Shown here one piece after another: positions 43,718 through 52,577 of a stretch of 64,000 nt of DNA (positions are counted from its first letter, which is position 1; the number at the start of each line of letters is the position of its first letter). The notes beneath the pieces were generated by a model. The model did no database searches, had not been told where the DNA came from, and was given only the letters and a program-made list of their open reading frames with translations. The stretch lies in contig NZ_JAKWFK010000008.1 in NCBI RefSeq assembly GCF_029522115.1, positions 124,001 to 188,000 on the forward strand, in the 5' to 3' direction. This DNA comes from Trinickia sp. Y13. GTDB taxonomy: Bacteria; Pseudomonadota; Gammaproteobacteria; Burkholderiales; Burkholderiaceae. Both the position numbers and the translations under genes were made by a program.

Positions 43718-45010
43718 ATGAGACTACTCTATCGGCCGTGGTTATTTCGGGTTGCGTTGTGCTCGAGCGTCGTTCTCGCCATTGAACTCAGTTTTGCGGC
43801 AACTCTGGCGTGGAGCACATTTGCGCGATCCGGGCCGCCGCAAGCGGGATTCGGAATCGACTTTTCCGTGTACTGGAGTGCGGCGGCGGTGGCGCTCAAG
43901 CACGGCCCGGCAGCCGTATTCAATCAGGATCTCATGATGGCCGTCGAGCGAACGGTCCGATCCGGAAAACTTTTCGCGGGGACCAGTGGGCCGTGGCTAT
44001 ATCCACCCACATTTCTCATTTTTCTCCTGCCATTTGGGATCGTGCCTTTGAACGTTGCGCTGACCGCCTTCAGCTTGATTGGGACAACCGCCTATCTTCG
44101 ATCCATGTGGGGAATCGTGCGCCCCGTTGGACCTCTGGCGCTCATTCCGGTGGCGGCGTTTCCCGGTTTTTGGCTTGCGCTCTGTTATGGGCAGAACTCC
44201 CTTCTCACGGCGGCTGCGGCCGCGGCTGCTCTCGCATTGATGCCTACGCGACCGATATTGGCTGGCATCTTTGTCGGGCTTCTTGGCGTGAAGCCGCAGC
44301 TAGGACTTGTATTCCCACTTGTACTGATCTGCGCGCGGCAGTGGCGCGGCTTCGCATCGGCGGCAGTATGCTCGGTTCTGTTATGGGGTGTTAGCGCGGT
44401 CGCGCTCGGCGGTGATATGGTGCCGGCCTGGCTACATACCGCCTCGTGGTTTCGACATACGTGGATCGAGCATAACCCCGAGATATGGCGCGGGATGCCG
44501 ACGATTTATGCTACTGCGCGAAGAGCGGGTGCGTCTGCGCAGTGGGCATATTGGCTACAAGGAGCGGTCGCAGTCCCCGCTTGCGCAGTGACGGCCTGGC
44601 TATGGACGGGGCGTGCAAGGTACGAGCTGAAAGCCGCTGCATTGTGTTGCTGCACGCTACTTGTTCAGCCATATCTGCTCTATTACGATCTCGCTTGGCT
44701 CGCGATCCCCGTAGCTTTCTTAGGAGTGGATATGTATCGGCACTCCGCGCGCGGCTTCGAATGGCTGTTGCTCGTCGTTGCTTGGGCGATGCCCTTGCAG
44801 TCCGTTGCAGCTACGATGAAGCCAGGGGTGGGGCATTGGACTCCAGGGGTTCTGGCGTTGCTCCTTACCCTGATTGTCTGCCGGCATAAGCAGCAAACCG
44901 TGCAGCCGGCCGAGCACGGCAAATCCGATGTATGCGATCGCACCGCGCATACCAGCTACACACCTGCACGTCCGGTTTTGCCCAGCGGGGACGCTCGGCG
45001 ATCCGGTTGA
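43718..45010 (+). CDS. Second GT87-family membrane glycosyltransferase
   Basis: A 430-residue paralog of the protein at 40037. Shared blocks are FGIDFSVYWSAAAVALKHGP, GPWLYPPTFLIFLLPFG, YGQNSLLTAAAAAAAL, and LLGVKPQLGLVFPLVL. ATG 43718 has GAGGAA upstream; a GTG 15 bases earlier is possible. Two GT87 enzymes sharing one donor system suggest two successive sugar additions or two acceptors. No terminator seen directly after; a large hairpin lies at 45056-45093. Confidence 0.82.
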   Translation: MRLLYRPWLFRVALCSSVVLAIELSFAATLAWSTFARSGPPQAGFGIDFSVYWSAAAVALKHGPAAVFNQDLMMAVERTVRSGKLFAGTSGPWLYPPTFLIFLLPFGIVPLNVALTAFSLIGTTAYLRSMWGIVRPVGPLALIPVAAFPGFWLALCYGQNSLLTAAAAAAALALMPTRPILAGIFVGLLGVKPQLGLVFPLVLICARQWRGFASAAVCSVLLWGVSAVALGGDMVPAWLHTASWFRHTWIEHNPEIWRGMPTIYATARRAGASAQWAYWLQGAVAVPACAVTAWLWTGRARYELKAAALCCCTLLVQPYLLYYDLAWLAIPVAFLGVDMYRHSARGFEWLLLVVAWAMPLQSVAATMKPGVGHWTPGVLALLLTLIVCRHKQQTVQPAEHGKSDVCDRTAHTSYTPARPVLPSGDARRSG

Positions 45011-45055
45011 AACCAGCGGCGTCTACCCCGCACATATATTTCAGCGCCCCTCGGC

Positions 45056-45093
45056 GCTTCGCTGCCGTCGCTTCATGCGAGCGGCAGCGAAGC
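45056..45093. repeat. Large stem-loop after the glycosyltransferase operon
   Basis: GCTTCGCTGCCG pairs with CGGCAGCGAAGC, then TCGC with GCGA past a one-base bulge, with loop TTCAT. No T-run follows. Probably the 3' end structure of the operon mRNA. Confidence 0.6.
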
Positions 45094-45743
45094 CGAAGGA
45101 GCCCCTGCAAGTCATGCCTTGCGCCATTTCGTGTCGGCCCTCGCCTGGGTGGTTCTCATGGCTGTCGTACGCTACCTGCGGGCAAGTGTCCATGCAAAGA
45201 CTATGCCAACCGTTACGGAACGCTTTAGTATCAAAGGGCGAACGTCGCGTCAGGGCGTGCGCCCAACTGTCCGGCGTCCGTGTTGTCGCAGCTTTGCTAC
45301 AAACCGAGCCGCCGCGGGGCTGGTCGCAAAACCGGCTTATCCGTGAGCGGCGGCGGATTCGCCCCGGCGCCAAGGCAATAACCGCTGTGTCGCCGATGTT
45401 GCGAAATCGAATAGGAAGCGGAGTGACTTTTAAATCTATCGAGGGAACCGCTTTGATGGCGATACGGTGCGATGTTTCGTTTATGAAACGTACTTATCCG
45501 CGCCAGGCAGATCGAAATGAAGCGACCAGGCAATGCCGCCAAAACGCCTGCACCCCGCCTGTCGCATGGTTGAGACAGCGTGCGCCGGCGCAGGCTGCGA
45601 GCCCGCAGCGACGGACTTTTCCCGGAAACGAGCGTCGGCCCACACAAAACGGTAAGAACTACTGCGACTCCGTATTCGGCCCGATGGCGTTTTTTCCTAT
45701 AGTATTTCGTAAGGTTGGGCGCTATGTTGCATTGCATGAAAGC

Positions 45744-45776
45744 AAAAAAGCCCGGCAGGCACATTGCCGGAGCGCT
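45744..45776 (-). terminator. Minus-strand rho-independent terminator without an annotated gene
   Basis: On the minus strand CCGGCA pairs with TGCCGG across a 7-base loop, extended by AGC/GCT past a bulge, and runs into TTTTTT (45744-45749). It would end a transcript that starts between about 45780 and 46000. The plus strand lacks a T-run here. Confidence 0.55.
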
Positions 45777-45960
45777 AACGAGAGATTCCGAGGTGGTGGT
45801 GCGTATATCGGCGCGACGATTCCGACGTAGTCATACGGATGACGTCGCGGGATGCACATCGAGGCGCGCTGGCAGGCAACGCCGCGGTAGACGGTACGCC
45901 GATGCCGATCGGGTCTCTGGGTCGATGTGAAGTGCATCGGCGCACTGATTGAGATCAAAG

Positions 45961-45999
45961 ATAACGTCGAATCGACGCGTTATTGTGCCCACGGGCACA
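45961..45999. promoter_or_regulatory. Two adjacent palindromes upstream of the sigma-54 activator gene
   Basis: At 45961-45983 ATAAC and GTTAT flank GTCGA-A-TCGAC. Directly adjoining at 45984-45999, TGTGCCC and GGGCACA flank two bases. They end 28 bases before ATG 46028, a good place for an autoregulatory or c-di-GMP-responsive operator. Confidence 0.4.
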
Positions 46000-46027
46000 T
46001 ACCGCTTTCGACACGGGGGGGCAGTAC

Positions 46028-47473
46028 ATGAGCACCGCTTTTAATACGATGCGGGCAGAGCGCAGCGTTCTTCTTGTTTCGCTCGAACCCGACACAGCGG
46101 GCATCGATGCGCTTATGGCAGCCGGGTGGCACGTCGTTCACGCGCAGACGCGGCAACAAGTGCAGCGGGCGGCTGCACGCGGCGCGATTCACGTGGGGCT
46201 CGTGCAATTGCCGGAGCCATGCAGCGCGCAGCACCTGGCCGAGTTGGAGGCGTGCGTTTCGGACACCGAAGTCGCATGGATTGCCGAAGTGCAACCCGGA
46301 CAGGCCGAGGAACAGGCGGTTCGTCGGTTCATCCTCGATTATTGCTTCGATTTCGTCACGCAGCCTTGCCACGACGCGCGGCTCACGATTCTGATCGGCC
46401 ATGCCGATGGTCTGTGGACGTTACGGGCTTCGGAGGGCCATGCAGAACCGGCGCCTGCCGACAGCGCGATGATCGGCCACTCGGATAGGATGCAGCAACT
46501 GAACCGCGGCGTCGACAAGTGCGCGCGCAACGAAGCGCCGGTTTTCATCGCGGGCGAGTCTGGAACCGGCAAAGAGTTGACGGCTCGAGCCATTCACGAC
46601 CGGTCGGCGCGCGCAAAGCAGCCGTTCGTTGCAATCAACTGCGCGGCGATTCCTCCGTCATTGTTGCAATCGGAACTGTTCGGCCACGAACGCGGTGCGT
46701 TTACCGGTGCGCTGCAACGAAAAATCGGCCGCATCGAAGCCGCCGCGGGCGGCACCCTGTTTCTCGATGAAATCGGCGATATGCCGCCGGAATGCCAAGC
46801 CGTGCTGCTGCGTTTCCTGCAGGAAGGCACGGTCGAGCGTCTGGGCGGCGCCGGCCCGATCAAGGTCGACGTGCGGGTCATTTCGGCAACCCACGTCGAT
46901 CTCATGAGCGCGATCCAAGCCGGGCGGTTCCGCTTGGACCTTTATCATCGTTTGTGCGTGCTGCGGCTGGACGAACCGCCGCTACGCGAACGCGGAGAAG
47001 ACATCAAGCTGCTCGCCCAGTACGCGCTCGAGTTGCACCGCGGCGATGGCGCACGCAAGATTCGCGGCTTCTCGAGCGACGCCATTGCGGCGATGTACCA
47101 CTACGGCTGGCCGGGGAACGTACGCGAGCTCATCAACTGTGTGCGGCGAGCGCTCGTGATGGCAGAGGGGCGCTTCATCACCGCGGCGGATCTGGGCTTG
47201 CCTGGCGTAGAGATCAAAGTCGGGCGGACCTTGGCGGAAATTCGTTGCGATGCCGAGCGTGCGGCTGTGCGAGAAGCGCTCGCGCGCCATGCCTATAGCC
47301 TTTCCGATGCCGCGGTCGAGCTTGGAATCTCGCGCGCTACCCTGTATCGGTTGCTCAGTGCGATCGGCTTGCGCGAGGAAGGGTCGAGCCAGCGCCCCGC
47401 GCGCGCTTGCGCGGATATCCGTGCCTGCGCCGGCGATTCCGGTCAACACAGCGTCGAGCAAGTGGCGCCGTGA
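46028..47473 (+). CDS. Sigma-54-dependent activator with degenerate receiver-like N-terminus (VpsR-like)
   Basis: Enhancer-binding protein of 481 residues. Residues 1-115 resemble a receiver domain, but the phosphoacceptor position reads VGLVQLPE, with Gln where Asp is expected, as in VpsR-like regulators that answer to c-di-GMP rather than phosphorylation. The AAA+ domain is complete: Walker A GESGTGKE, the sigma-54 loop GAFTGA, Walker B GGTLFLDEIGDM, and WPGNVRELIN. C-terminal Fis-type HTH (AAVELGISRATLYRLL). ATG 46028 chosen over an upstream start 15 codons earlier. Likely target is the polysaccharide cluster from 50321. Confidence 0.88.
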   Translation: MSTAFNTMRAERSVLLVSLEPDTAGIDALMAAGWHVVHAQTRQQVQRAAARGAIHVGLVQLPEPCSAQHLAELEACVSDTEVAWIAEVQPGQAEEQAVRRFILDYCFDFVTQPCHDARLTILIGHADGLWTLRASEGHAEPAPADSAMIGHSDRMQQLNRGVDKCARNEAPVFIAGESGTGKELTARAIHDRSARAKQPFVAINCAAIPPSLLQSELFGHERGAFTGALQRKIGRIEAAAGGTLFLDEIGDMPPECQAVLLRFLQEGTVERLGGAGPIKVDVRVISATHVDLMSAIQAGRFRLDLYHRLCVLRLDEPPLRERGEDIKLLAQYALELHRGDGARKIRGFSSDAIAAMYHYGWPGNVRELINCVRRALVMAEGRFITAADLGLPGVEIKVGRTLAEIRCDAERAAVREALARHAYSLSDAAVELGISRATLYRLLSAIGLREEGSSQRPARACADIRACAGDSGQHSVEQVAP

Positions 47474-47616
47474 GCCGCCGCTTCACTTGAACCGCGGGCT
47501 TGCGCGTCGCGCACGACGCGCTTGGAAAACCCGCCCGCACCGCATATCCTGACCTTCAACGTCCGCGCGCCCGCGAGGCGCGCGGTTCCTTTTTGCGGAC
47601 CCGGAGGGCAGGATTC

Positions 47617-48045
47617 ATGACGCGAGCCGTCGATTCGGTATTCATTCTCATTGCACGTTTGGCGCTGTCGGTGCTGTTTTTATGGTCCGGCGTGATGAAG
47701 GTTCTCGCCTACGGAGCCTTCGTGGCCTACTTGCATACGAAGGGAGTACCGTTCGTGCAAATTGCCGCCCCTATCGCCACGGCGGTGGAGGTGGTCGGCG
47801 GGATCTTGCTCGTCGTCGGTTTCTTGATTCGTCCGCTCGGGCTCGTCATGGCCGTCTATACTCTTGCGACGGCCGTGCTGGGTCACGACTTCTGGAATGT
47901 GACCGATGCGGCGCTTCAGCACGACATGGTTATTCACTTTTGGAAAAATGTCGGGCTGGCGGGCGGCTTTCTGCTGCTCTGCGTCACCGGCGCGGGCGGC
48001 GCGAGCATCGACGCTGCTCGGGCGCCGAGGCGCCCATCCCTCTAG
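47617..48045 (+). CDS. DoxX-family membrane protein
   Basis: A 142-residue inner-membrane protein with four helices, starting ILIARLALSVLFLWSGVMKVL, a DoxX mark. FVQIAAPIATAVEVVGGILLVVGF and DMVIHFWKNVGLAGGFLLL follow. Family members are linked to quinone or thiol redox stress. ATG 47617 has GGAGGG upstream. No functional link to the activator is evident. Confidence 0.85.
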   Translation: MTRAVDSVFILIARLALSVLFLWSGVMKVLAYGAFVAYLHTKGVPFVQIAAPIATAVEVVGGILLVVGFLIRPLGLVMAVYTLATAVLGHDFWNVTDAALQHDMVIHFWKNVGLAGGFLLLCVTGAGGASIDAARAPRRPSL

Positions 48046-48123
48046 CCGTATTTGTGCTGCGGCGCGCACGGAGTTTGCTTGAGTGGTCATATTCGATCCG
48101 TGCGCAAGAGGGAGGGCCTGCGA

Positions 48124-48396
48124 ATGATTCAAAGCTTCGAGCAGCAAATCGACGGACGCACCATGCACTTTTGCGCCAGCCTCGGCGAGGGAGAGTCGAC
48201 GCATCGCGTCATCATCAGCCGCGGCGACTCCGCCGAGACGCTCGTGGTATTCGATGCATCCGGGCTGATCGGGACCTTGAAGGCGGAAATGGCGGCGCCC
48301 GATAGACTCATCGCCGACGCCGTCCGCAAAGCGTGCGACGAAGGGTTGATCGCGCGCGCGCTCGATACGGGCGCGATTCAGAACGCTACGCTGTAG
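48124..48396 (+). CDS. Small soluble protein of unknown function
   Basis: A 90-residue protein beginning MIQSFEQQIDGRTMHFCASL, with a basic and acidic mix and no signal peptide. GGGAGGG lies upstream of ATG 48124, which makes it likely to be translated. Not recognised. It follows the DoxX gene by 78 bases and converges with the exporter gene. Confidence 0.6.
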   Translation: MIQSFEQQIDGRTMHFCASLGEGESTHRVIISRGDSAETLVVFDASGLIGTLKAEMAAPDRLIADAVRKACDEGLIARALDTGAIQNATL

Positions 48397-48446
48397 CGTT
48401 GCCGCTTTACGCCAACCCGCAATTGGGGGGAAGCCCTGAGCCGCTT

Positions 48447-49895
48447 TCAACGCGCTGCGGTTTCGGCTTCGGTCTCGGCACTCGGCCGGGCATGAGACGA
48501 CGGATGGACGCGCGTAGCCAGCGCTATTCCTGTCAACAAGAGGGCCGTGGCGATTGCCGCCGAGATCTGCAATCCTGCGACGACCGACGAGGCGGCGCCC
48601 GCGTTGGCAAGCGCGCCGAACGCGGCGACGCCCACGGCGCCCCCCGCCTGGCGCGCCGTGTTCAGCAACGCGGACGCGGTCCCGGCGCGGCTGCGATCGA
48701 CCGACGCGAGCACCGCGGTCGTCATCGCGGGCACGGCCAGCCCCATCCCGGCAGGAATGAGTAGAAACGGCGCAAGCAGTGCAACGACGGGCGTATCGGC
48801 CTGTGTCAGGTGCAGCAGCGCGTAACCGAGCGCGCCCACGGCGGCGCCGATGATCATCGGCCGGCGCGGACCCCAGCGGGCGACCACCCAGCCGCTCGCG
48901 ACGTTCGATACGAGAAATCCCCCCGTTAGCGGCAAGAACGCGAGACCGGCTTGCAACGGCGTGTCGCCGTGCACGCGTTGCAGATACAGGCTGATGACGA
49001 AGATGGCGCCGTAGTACGCCATATTTACGCAGATGCCGAAGAGCACGGCGGCGCTGAAGGTTGCATCGCGCAACAATGGCAGCGGCACCATCGGCGCGCG
49101 GCTTTTGGCTTCGACTATGACGAACGCGAGGGCCGCCAGCACCGACACGGCCAGCGCGACGACGACGAGCGGATGGCTGGCGCCGAGCGGCCGCATTTCG
49201 ATGACCGCGCCGGTGAACGCGGTGAGCGCGACGATGGCGATGCATTGTCCCGGCAGATCGATGCCGGTTGGTCGATGCCCGTGTTGCGCGCTCCGGCTCC
49301 TGTTCTCCTCGCGCGGTATCCAGGTGAAAGCAGCCGCCAGCCCGGCGAGGCAGAGCGGAACGTTGACGAGAAAAATGCCACGCCAGCCCCAGGCGGCGAT
49401 GAGCATGCCGCCGAGCACGGGGCCGGCCGCGATCGAGATCGAGCCCGACGCGGTCCATAGACCGACCGCCCTTGCTCGAAGGTGGGGATCGTGACTACAG
49501 GCGCGATTGAGCAGCGCGAGCGAATTAGGCAGCATCGCCGCCGCGCTCACGCCCTGCGCCGCTCGCGCCGCGACGAGCGACGCGGCATTGGGCGCAAGGC
49601 CGCAGGCGAGCGACGATATCGCGAACAGCAACAGGCCCGAGGCGAACATGCGACGGGCGCCGAACCGATCGCCCAGCACGCCGGCCGAGAGCATGAGCAC
49701 GGCAAAAGCAAGGGTGTAAGCATCGACGATCCACTGCAGCGTCGAGACCGGCGCGTGCAGTTGCAAGCCGATGCTCGGCAATGCAATGTTGACGATCGTC
49801 ACGTCGAGCTGGGTGACGACGAATGCCACGCTGACCGTCGCGAGCACGCGCGCGCCAGTGGGGCCGAGGATCGGGGCGGGGTGACGAGCGTTCAT
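48447..49895 (-). CDS. DHA2-family MFS multidrug exporter (EmrB/QacA type)
   Basis: A 482-residue, 14-helix drug:H+ antiporter. Motifs D1 and A appear as TQLDVTIVNIALPSIG and GVLGDRFGARRMFA; motif C as GSISIAAGPVLGGMLI. Standard length. No HlyD/EmrA partner gene adjacent, so probably works as a single-component exporter. Substrate unknown. Confidence 0.88.
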   Translation of the reverse strand: MNARHPAPILGPTGARVLATVSVAFVVTQLDVTIVNIALPSIGLQLHAPVSTLQWIVDAYTLAFAVLMLSAGVLGDRFGARRMFASGLLLFAISSLACGLAPNAASLVAARAAQGVSAAAMLPNSLALLNRACSHDPHLRARAVGLWTASGSISIAAGPVLGGMLIAAWGWRGIFLVNVPLCLAGLAAAFTWIPREENRSRSAQHGHRPTGIDLPGQCIAIVALTAFTGAVIEMRPLGASHPLVVVALAVSVLAALAFVIVEAKSRAPMVPLPLLRDATFSAAVLFGICVNMAYYGAIFVISLYLQRVHGDTPLQAGLAFLPLTGGFLVSNVASGWVVARWGPRRPMIIGAAVGALGYALLHLTQADTPVVALLAPFLLIPAGMGLAVPAMTTAVLASVDRSRAGTASALLNTARQAGGAVGVAAFGALANAGAASSVVAGLQISAAIATALLLTGIALATRVHPSSHARPSAETEAETAAR

Positions 49896-50320
49896 GCCGT
49901 CGATGCTAGCAACGCGGCCGTAGAGATGTTTCGCTGTCTGATGAATTGTCGAATTCGGGCACTGCGAAGCGGGGTAGTGGGCCGACGGTGAGTATGTGGC
50001 ATTTGAATAGCGGCGTTCTACCCGCTATTCCCATTAAGAAATTATCAACATATCAACTGCTCTATCACTGCACCGGCAAAATCAGTGTGCGGATTCAGAC
50101 ATATTCAGGCGAATTGATAGCGCGCGAGTGCGCCCGAGCGTGCATGCTGATAATGCAGGGCAACGTACGGCGCTCGAACCCCCTTCGACCTGTCCGCCCC
50201 GTGCTTTTCAAACCTGAGACGCCTCTATCGAGATGTTCATCCGAGCATCCCGACGCGGCGCTGCACGTCCAAAACCCGTTGCCGCACAGAACGCGAACGG
50301 GTGCAGAGAAGGAGCCCGCT
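49896..50320. other. Spacer upstream of the polysaccharide cluster
   Basis: A 425-base region with lower GC at about 50030-50080. It contains the possible sigma-54 promoter at 49997-50011, which would give a 5' leader of about 300 bases. I see no recognisable riboswitch; the long leader is unexplained. No convincing ORF before 50321. Confidence 0.5.
49997..50011 (+). promoter_or_regulatory. Possible sigma-54 (-24/-12) promoter of the polysaccharide cluster
   Basis: TGGCATTTGAATAGC has the required GG and GC dinucleotides exactly 10 bases apart. TGGCA matches the -24 box; the -12 box reads TAGC instead of TTGC. A sigma-54 activator gene lies 2.5 kb upstream. Confidence 0.4.
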
Positions 50321-50632
50321 ATGCCTGTCCGAGATATGTCCGCACGCGCCCGGTTTTTCTCATCGGTCGCGGCGGCGCTTTTGACGATCGTTTTGTCGAG
50401 TGGTTTAGCGCTGAGCAACGCGAATGCGCAAAGCGCGAACGCGAACCGAGTGAAAACCCCCGATCCAACGAAGAGCTTCAAAGTGCCGCCGCTGCCGCTC
50501 GGCTCGGCGCATGTCCAGCTTCGACCCGGCATGTCGGAGAAGGATTGGCACGACGCATACAAGGAAACCGGTCGTCCCAAGTTCGAACGTCGTACCGTCA
50601 AGCGCATCGGCGACACCGTCGAGCGCGACTAG
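50321..50632 (+). CDS. Small exported protein, first gene of the polysaccharide cluster
   Basis: A 103-residue protein with a signal peptide: MPVRDMSARARFFSSVAA, hydrophobic core LLTIVLSSGLAL, probable cleavage near NANAQ. The mature part (about 65 residues) has PPLPLGSAHVQLRPGMSEKDW and no Cys. AAGGAG precedes ATG 50321. No known family recognised. 17 bases separate it from the deacetylase-like gene, so it is probably co-transcribed and may be a periplasmic helper. Confidence 0.7.
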   Translation: MPVRDMSARARFFSSVAAALLTIVLSSGLALSNANAQSANANRVKTPDPTKSFKVPPLPLGSAHVQLRPGMSEKDWHDAYKETGRPKFERRTVKRIGDTVERD

Positions 50633-50649
50633 CGACCAGGGAGACCGAC

Positions 50650-52293
50650 ATGAAAAAACTCATTCTCATCCTCGCGCTATTGGCCGGGTTCGCGCAGCTG
50701 ATGCTGCCGAGCACCGCGCGTGCGCAAGCCACGACCGCGAGCACGTTGATCCTTTACGACAACCCGGCCAACGATCCGTACTCGAAGCTCGGCCTCATCT
50801 ACGCGATCATGCTGCGCAACTTGCTGGGACACTTCAATACCACCGTTACGATCGAGCCCGTGCAGAACTACACGGCGGGGCAGATCGGCGCCAACACCGC
50901 CACGTTCTACATCGGCGATTACTACAACAACCCGTTGCCGGCCGCATTCATGAGCGACGTGATGACGGCGACCAAGACCGTGGTCTGGTTCAAGTACAAC
51001 CTCTGGCAAATCGCGTGGAACACCGCCTATACGTTTACGCAAACCTACGGCATCAATTTCTTGGGCTTGGCGGGTCTCAATGCGCAGCCTTCCTCGAGCA
51101 ATCCGAATCCAGGGTTCTACGATACGGTCACGTACAAGAACATGTCGATGGTGAAGTACTACGCGTACAACGCCTCCACGGGCGTCGTCAACGCCGATCC
51201 CGACATCGGTCTCACCCAAGTGGCCGATGCGACGAAGGCGCAGTCGCTCGTCACGATCACGAACAGCCAAACGAAGGCCACCGCGCCGTACGTGATGCGT
51301 TCGGGCAACTTTTGGTACTTCGCCGACATGCCGTTTACGTATATCGGCCCGACCGACCGCTATCTCGTGATCTGCGACATGCTGCACGACATTCTCAATA
51401 CGGGTGCGCCAGTCAACCATCGGGCACTCGTGCGGTTGGAGGATCTCGATGCCTACACGACGACTGCCTCGATGAAGAAACTATCGGATTACCTCTACAG
51501 CTTGAAGATCCCGTTCACGATGGCCACGATCCCCCTGTATACGGACCCCAACGGCTACTACAACGGCGGTGTGCCGGAAACGATCCACCTCGCGCAAGCG
51601 ACAGGGCTGAAGGCTGCACTCAACTACGCGCTGCCGCGCGGCGGCAAGATCGTGATGCACGGCTACACCCATCAATACGATTCGACGCCTAACGTGCAGA
51701 ACGCCGTATCGGGAAACGACTACGAGTTCTGGTTCATGGTGCAGAACCGGCCTGTCGACGAGGACTCCGAGCAATGGGCTCAAGGAAGGATGCAAGATGG
51801 CTTGGCCGAGTTCACGAACAACGGCTACAAGGTGGCAGGTTGGGGCGCGCCGCAGTATCAAATGTCGCCGCTTGCGTCTCAGGCCGCAGCGGCTCAATTC
51901 GGCACCTCGTTCCAGCGAGCCGTTTATTACACCGCTACCGATCCGCAGATCGGCACGGGCGCGGCCAATCAGGACTTCTCCGCCGGGCAATTCTTTCCCT
52001 ACATCATCAATCGGGACTACTACGGGGAGCGTATCGTTCCCGAGAACCTTGGCAGTATCCAGTACAACATTTGCAACATCGATCCCTTCTCGTGCGTGGC
52101 GTACACGTGGCAGCAAGTGCTGACGAACGCGCAATACGCACTCGTCGTTCGAGATGGTTTCGCTTCGTTCTTCTTCCATCCATATTGGCTCGAGCCCGGT
52201 TTGGGCGTGCCGGCGATGTCTGACTTCAAGAGTCTCGTTTCGGGTGTTTCGAAGCTCGGCTACAAATGGGTCGACGGCACCACCGCCAAGTGA
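50650..52293 (+). CDS. DUF2334-type polysaccharide deacetylase-like secreted protein
   Basis: Exported 547-residue protein (signal peptide MKKLILILALLAGFAQLMLPSTARA). The fold is that of the polysaccharide deacetylase superfamily: acidic metal residues in RLEDLDAYTT (near 260), then the HxxxH metal motif MHGYTHQYD (near 337). Probably N-deacetylates the polymer in the periplasm, comparable to PgaB or PelA in other biofilm systems. Ribosome site AGGGAG before ATG 50650. The N-terminal 200 residues (DNPANDPYSKLG onward) are additional, of unknown role. Confidence 0.78.
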   Translation: MKKLILILALLAGFAQLMLPSTARAQATTASTLILYDNPANDPYSKLGLIYAIMLRNLLGHFNTTVTIEPVQNYTAGQIGANTATFYIGDYYNNPLPAAFMSDVMTATKTVVWFKYNLWQIAWNTAYTFTQTYGINFLGLAGLNAQPSSSNPNPGFYDTVTYKNMSMVKYYAYNASTGVVNADPDIGLTQVADATKAQSLVTITNSQTKATAPYVMRSGNFWYFADMPFTYIGPTDRYLVICDMLHDILNTGAPVNHRALVRLEDLDAYTTTASMKKLSDYLYSLKIPFTMATIPLYTDPNGYYNGGVPETIHLAQATGLKAALNYALPRGGKIVMHGYTHQYDSTPNVQNAVSGNDYEFWFMVQNRPVDEDSEQWAQGRMQDGLAEFTNNGYKVAGWGAPQYQMSPLASQAAAAQFGTSFQRAVYYTATDPQIGTGAANQDFSAGQFFPYIINRDYYGERIVPENLGSIQYNICNIDPFSCVAYTWQQVLTNAQYALVVRDGFASFFFHPYWLEPGLGVPAMSDFKSLVSGVSKLGYKWVDGTTAK

Positions 52294-52389
52294 TGAAAGC
52301 GTATGGCACAAGTGCATCGTGCGCATCGACGCTAGCGGCGATGCGCACGAACGAGGGGGCCGATCGCAGTCGCGTCGTTCGACGAACTC

Positions 52390-52413
52390 GGTGCAGCGCT
52401 TGGTCGCTGCACC
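52390..52413. repeat. Perfect 9-bp hairpin between the deacetylase and wecB
   Basis: GGTGCAGCG and CGCTGCACC flank CTTGGT. No T-run follows. It may reduce read-through or stabilise the upstream message in the 284-base gap. Confidence 0.55.
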
Positions 52414-52577
52414 CGTGCGAATGCTGTGAGCGAAGGGCCACAGACGCAGTAATGGCCGATATCGTAACTTAACCTTGCATTTTGAAAGGTTTCGTCTTAC
52501 GAGGCGCGTGAAGGGTGCGCGCGCTGCACCCACACGTTCTCATATTGCGGGCGTCGGCCCAGTCAGCGGGGGAAAAA

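Larger units (their letters stand above)
45011..46027. other. 1-kb spacer before the sigma-54 activator gene
   Basis: No convincing protein in any frame. It holds a strong hairpin at 45056-45093, a minus-strand rho-independent terminator at 45744-45776 with no gene reading into it, and two palindromes just before the activator start (45961-45983 and 45984-45999). A small RNA is possible. Confidence 0.5.
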
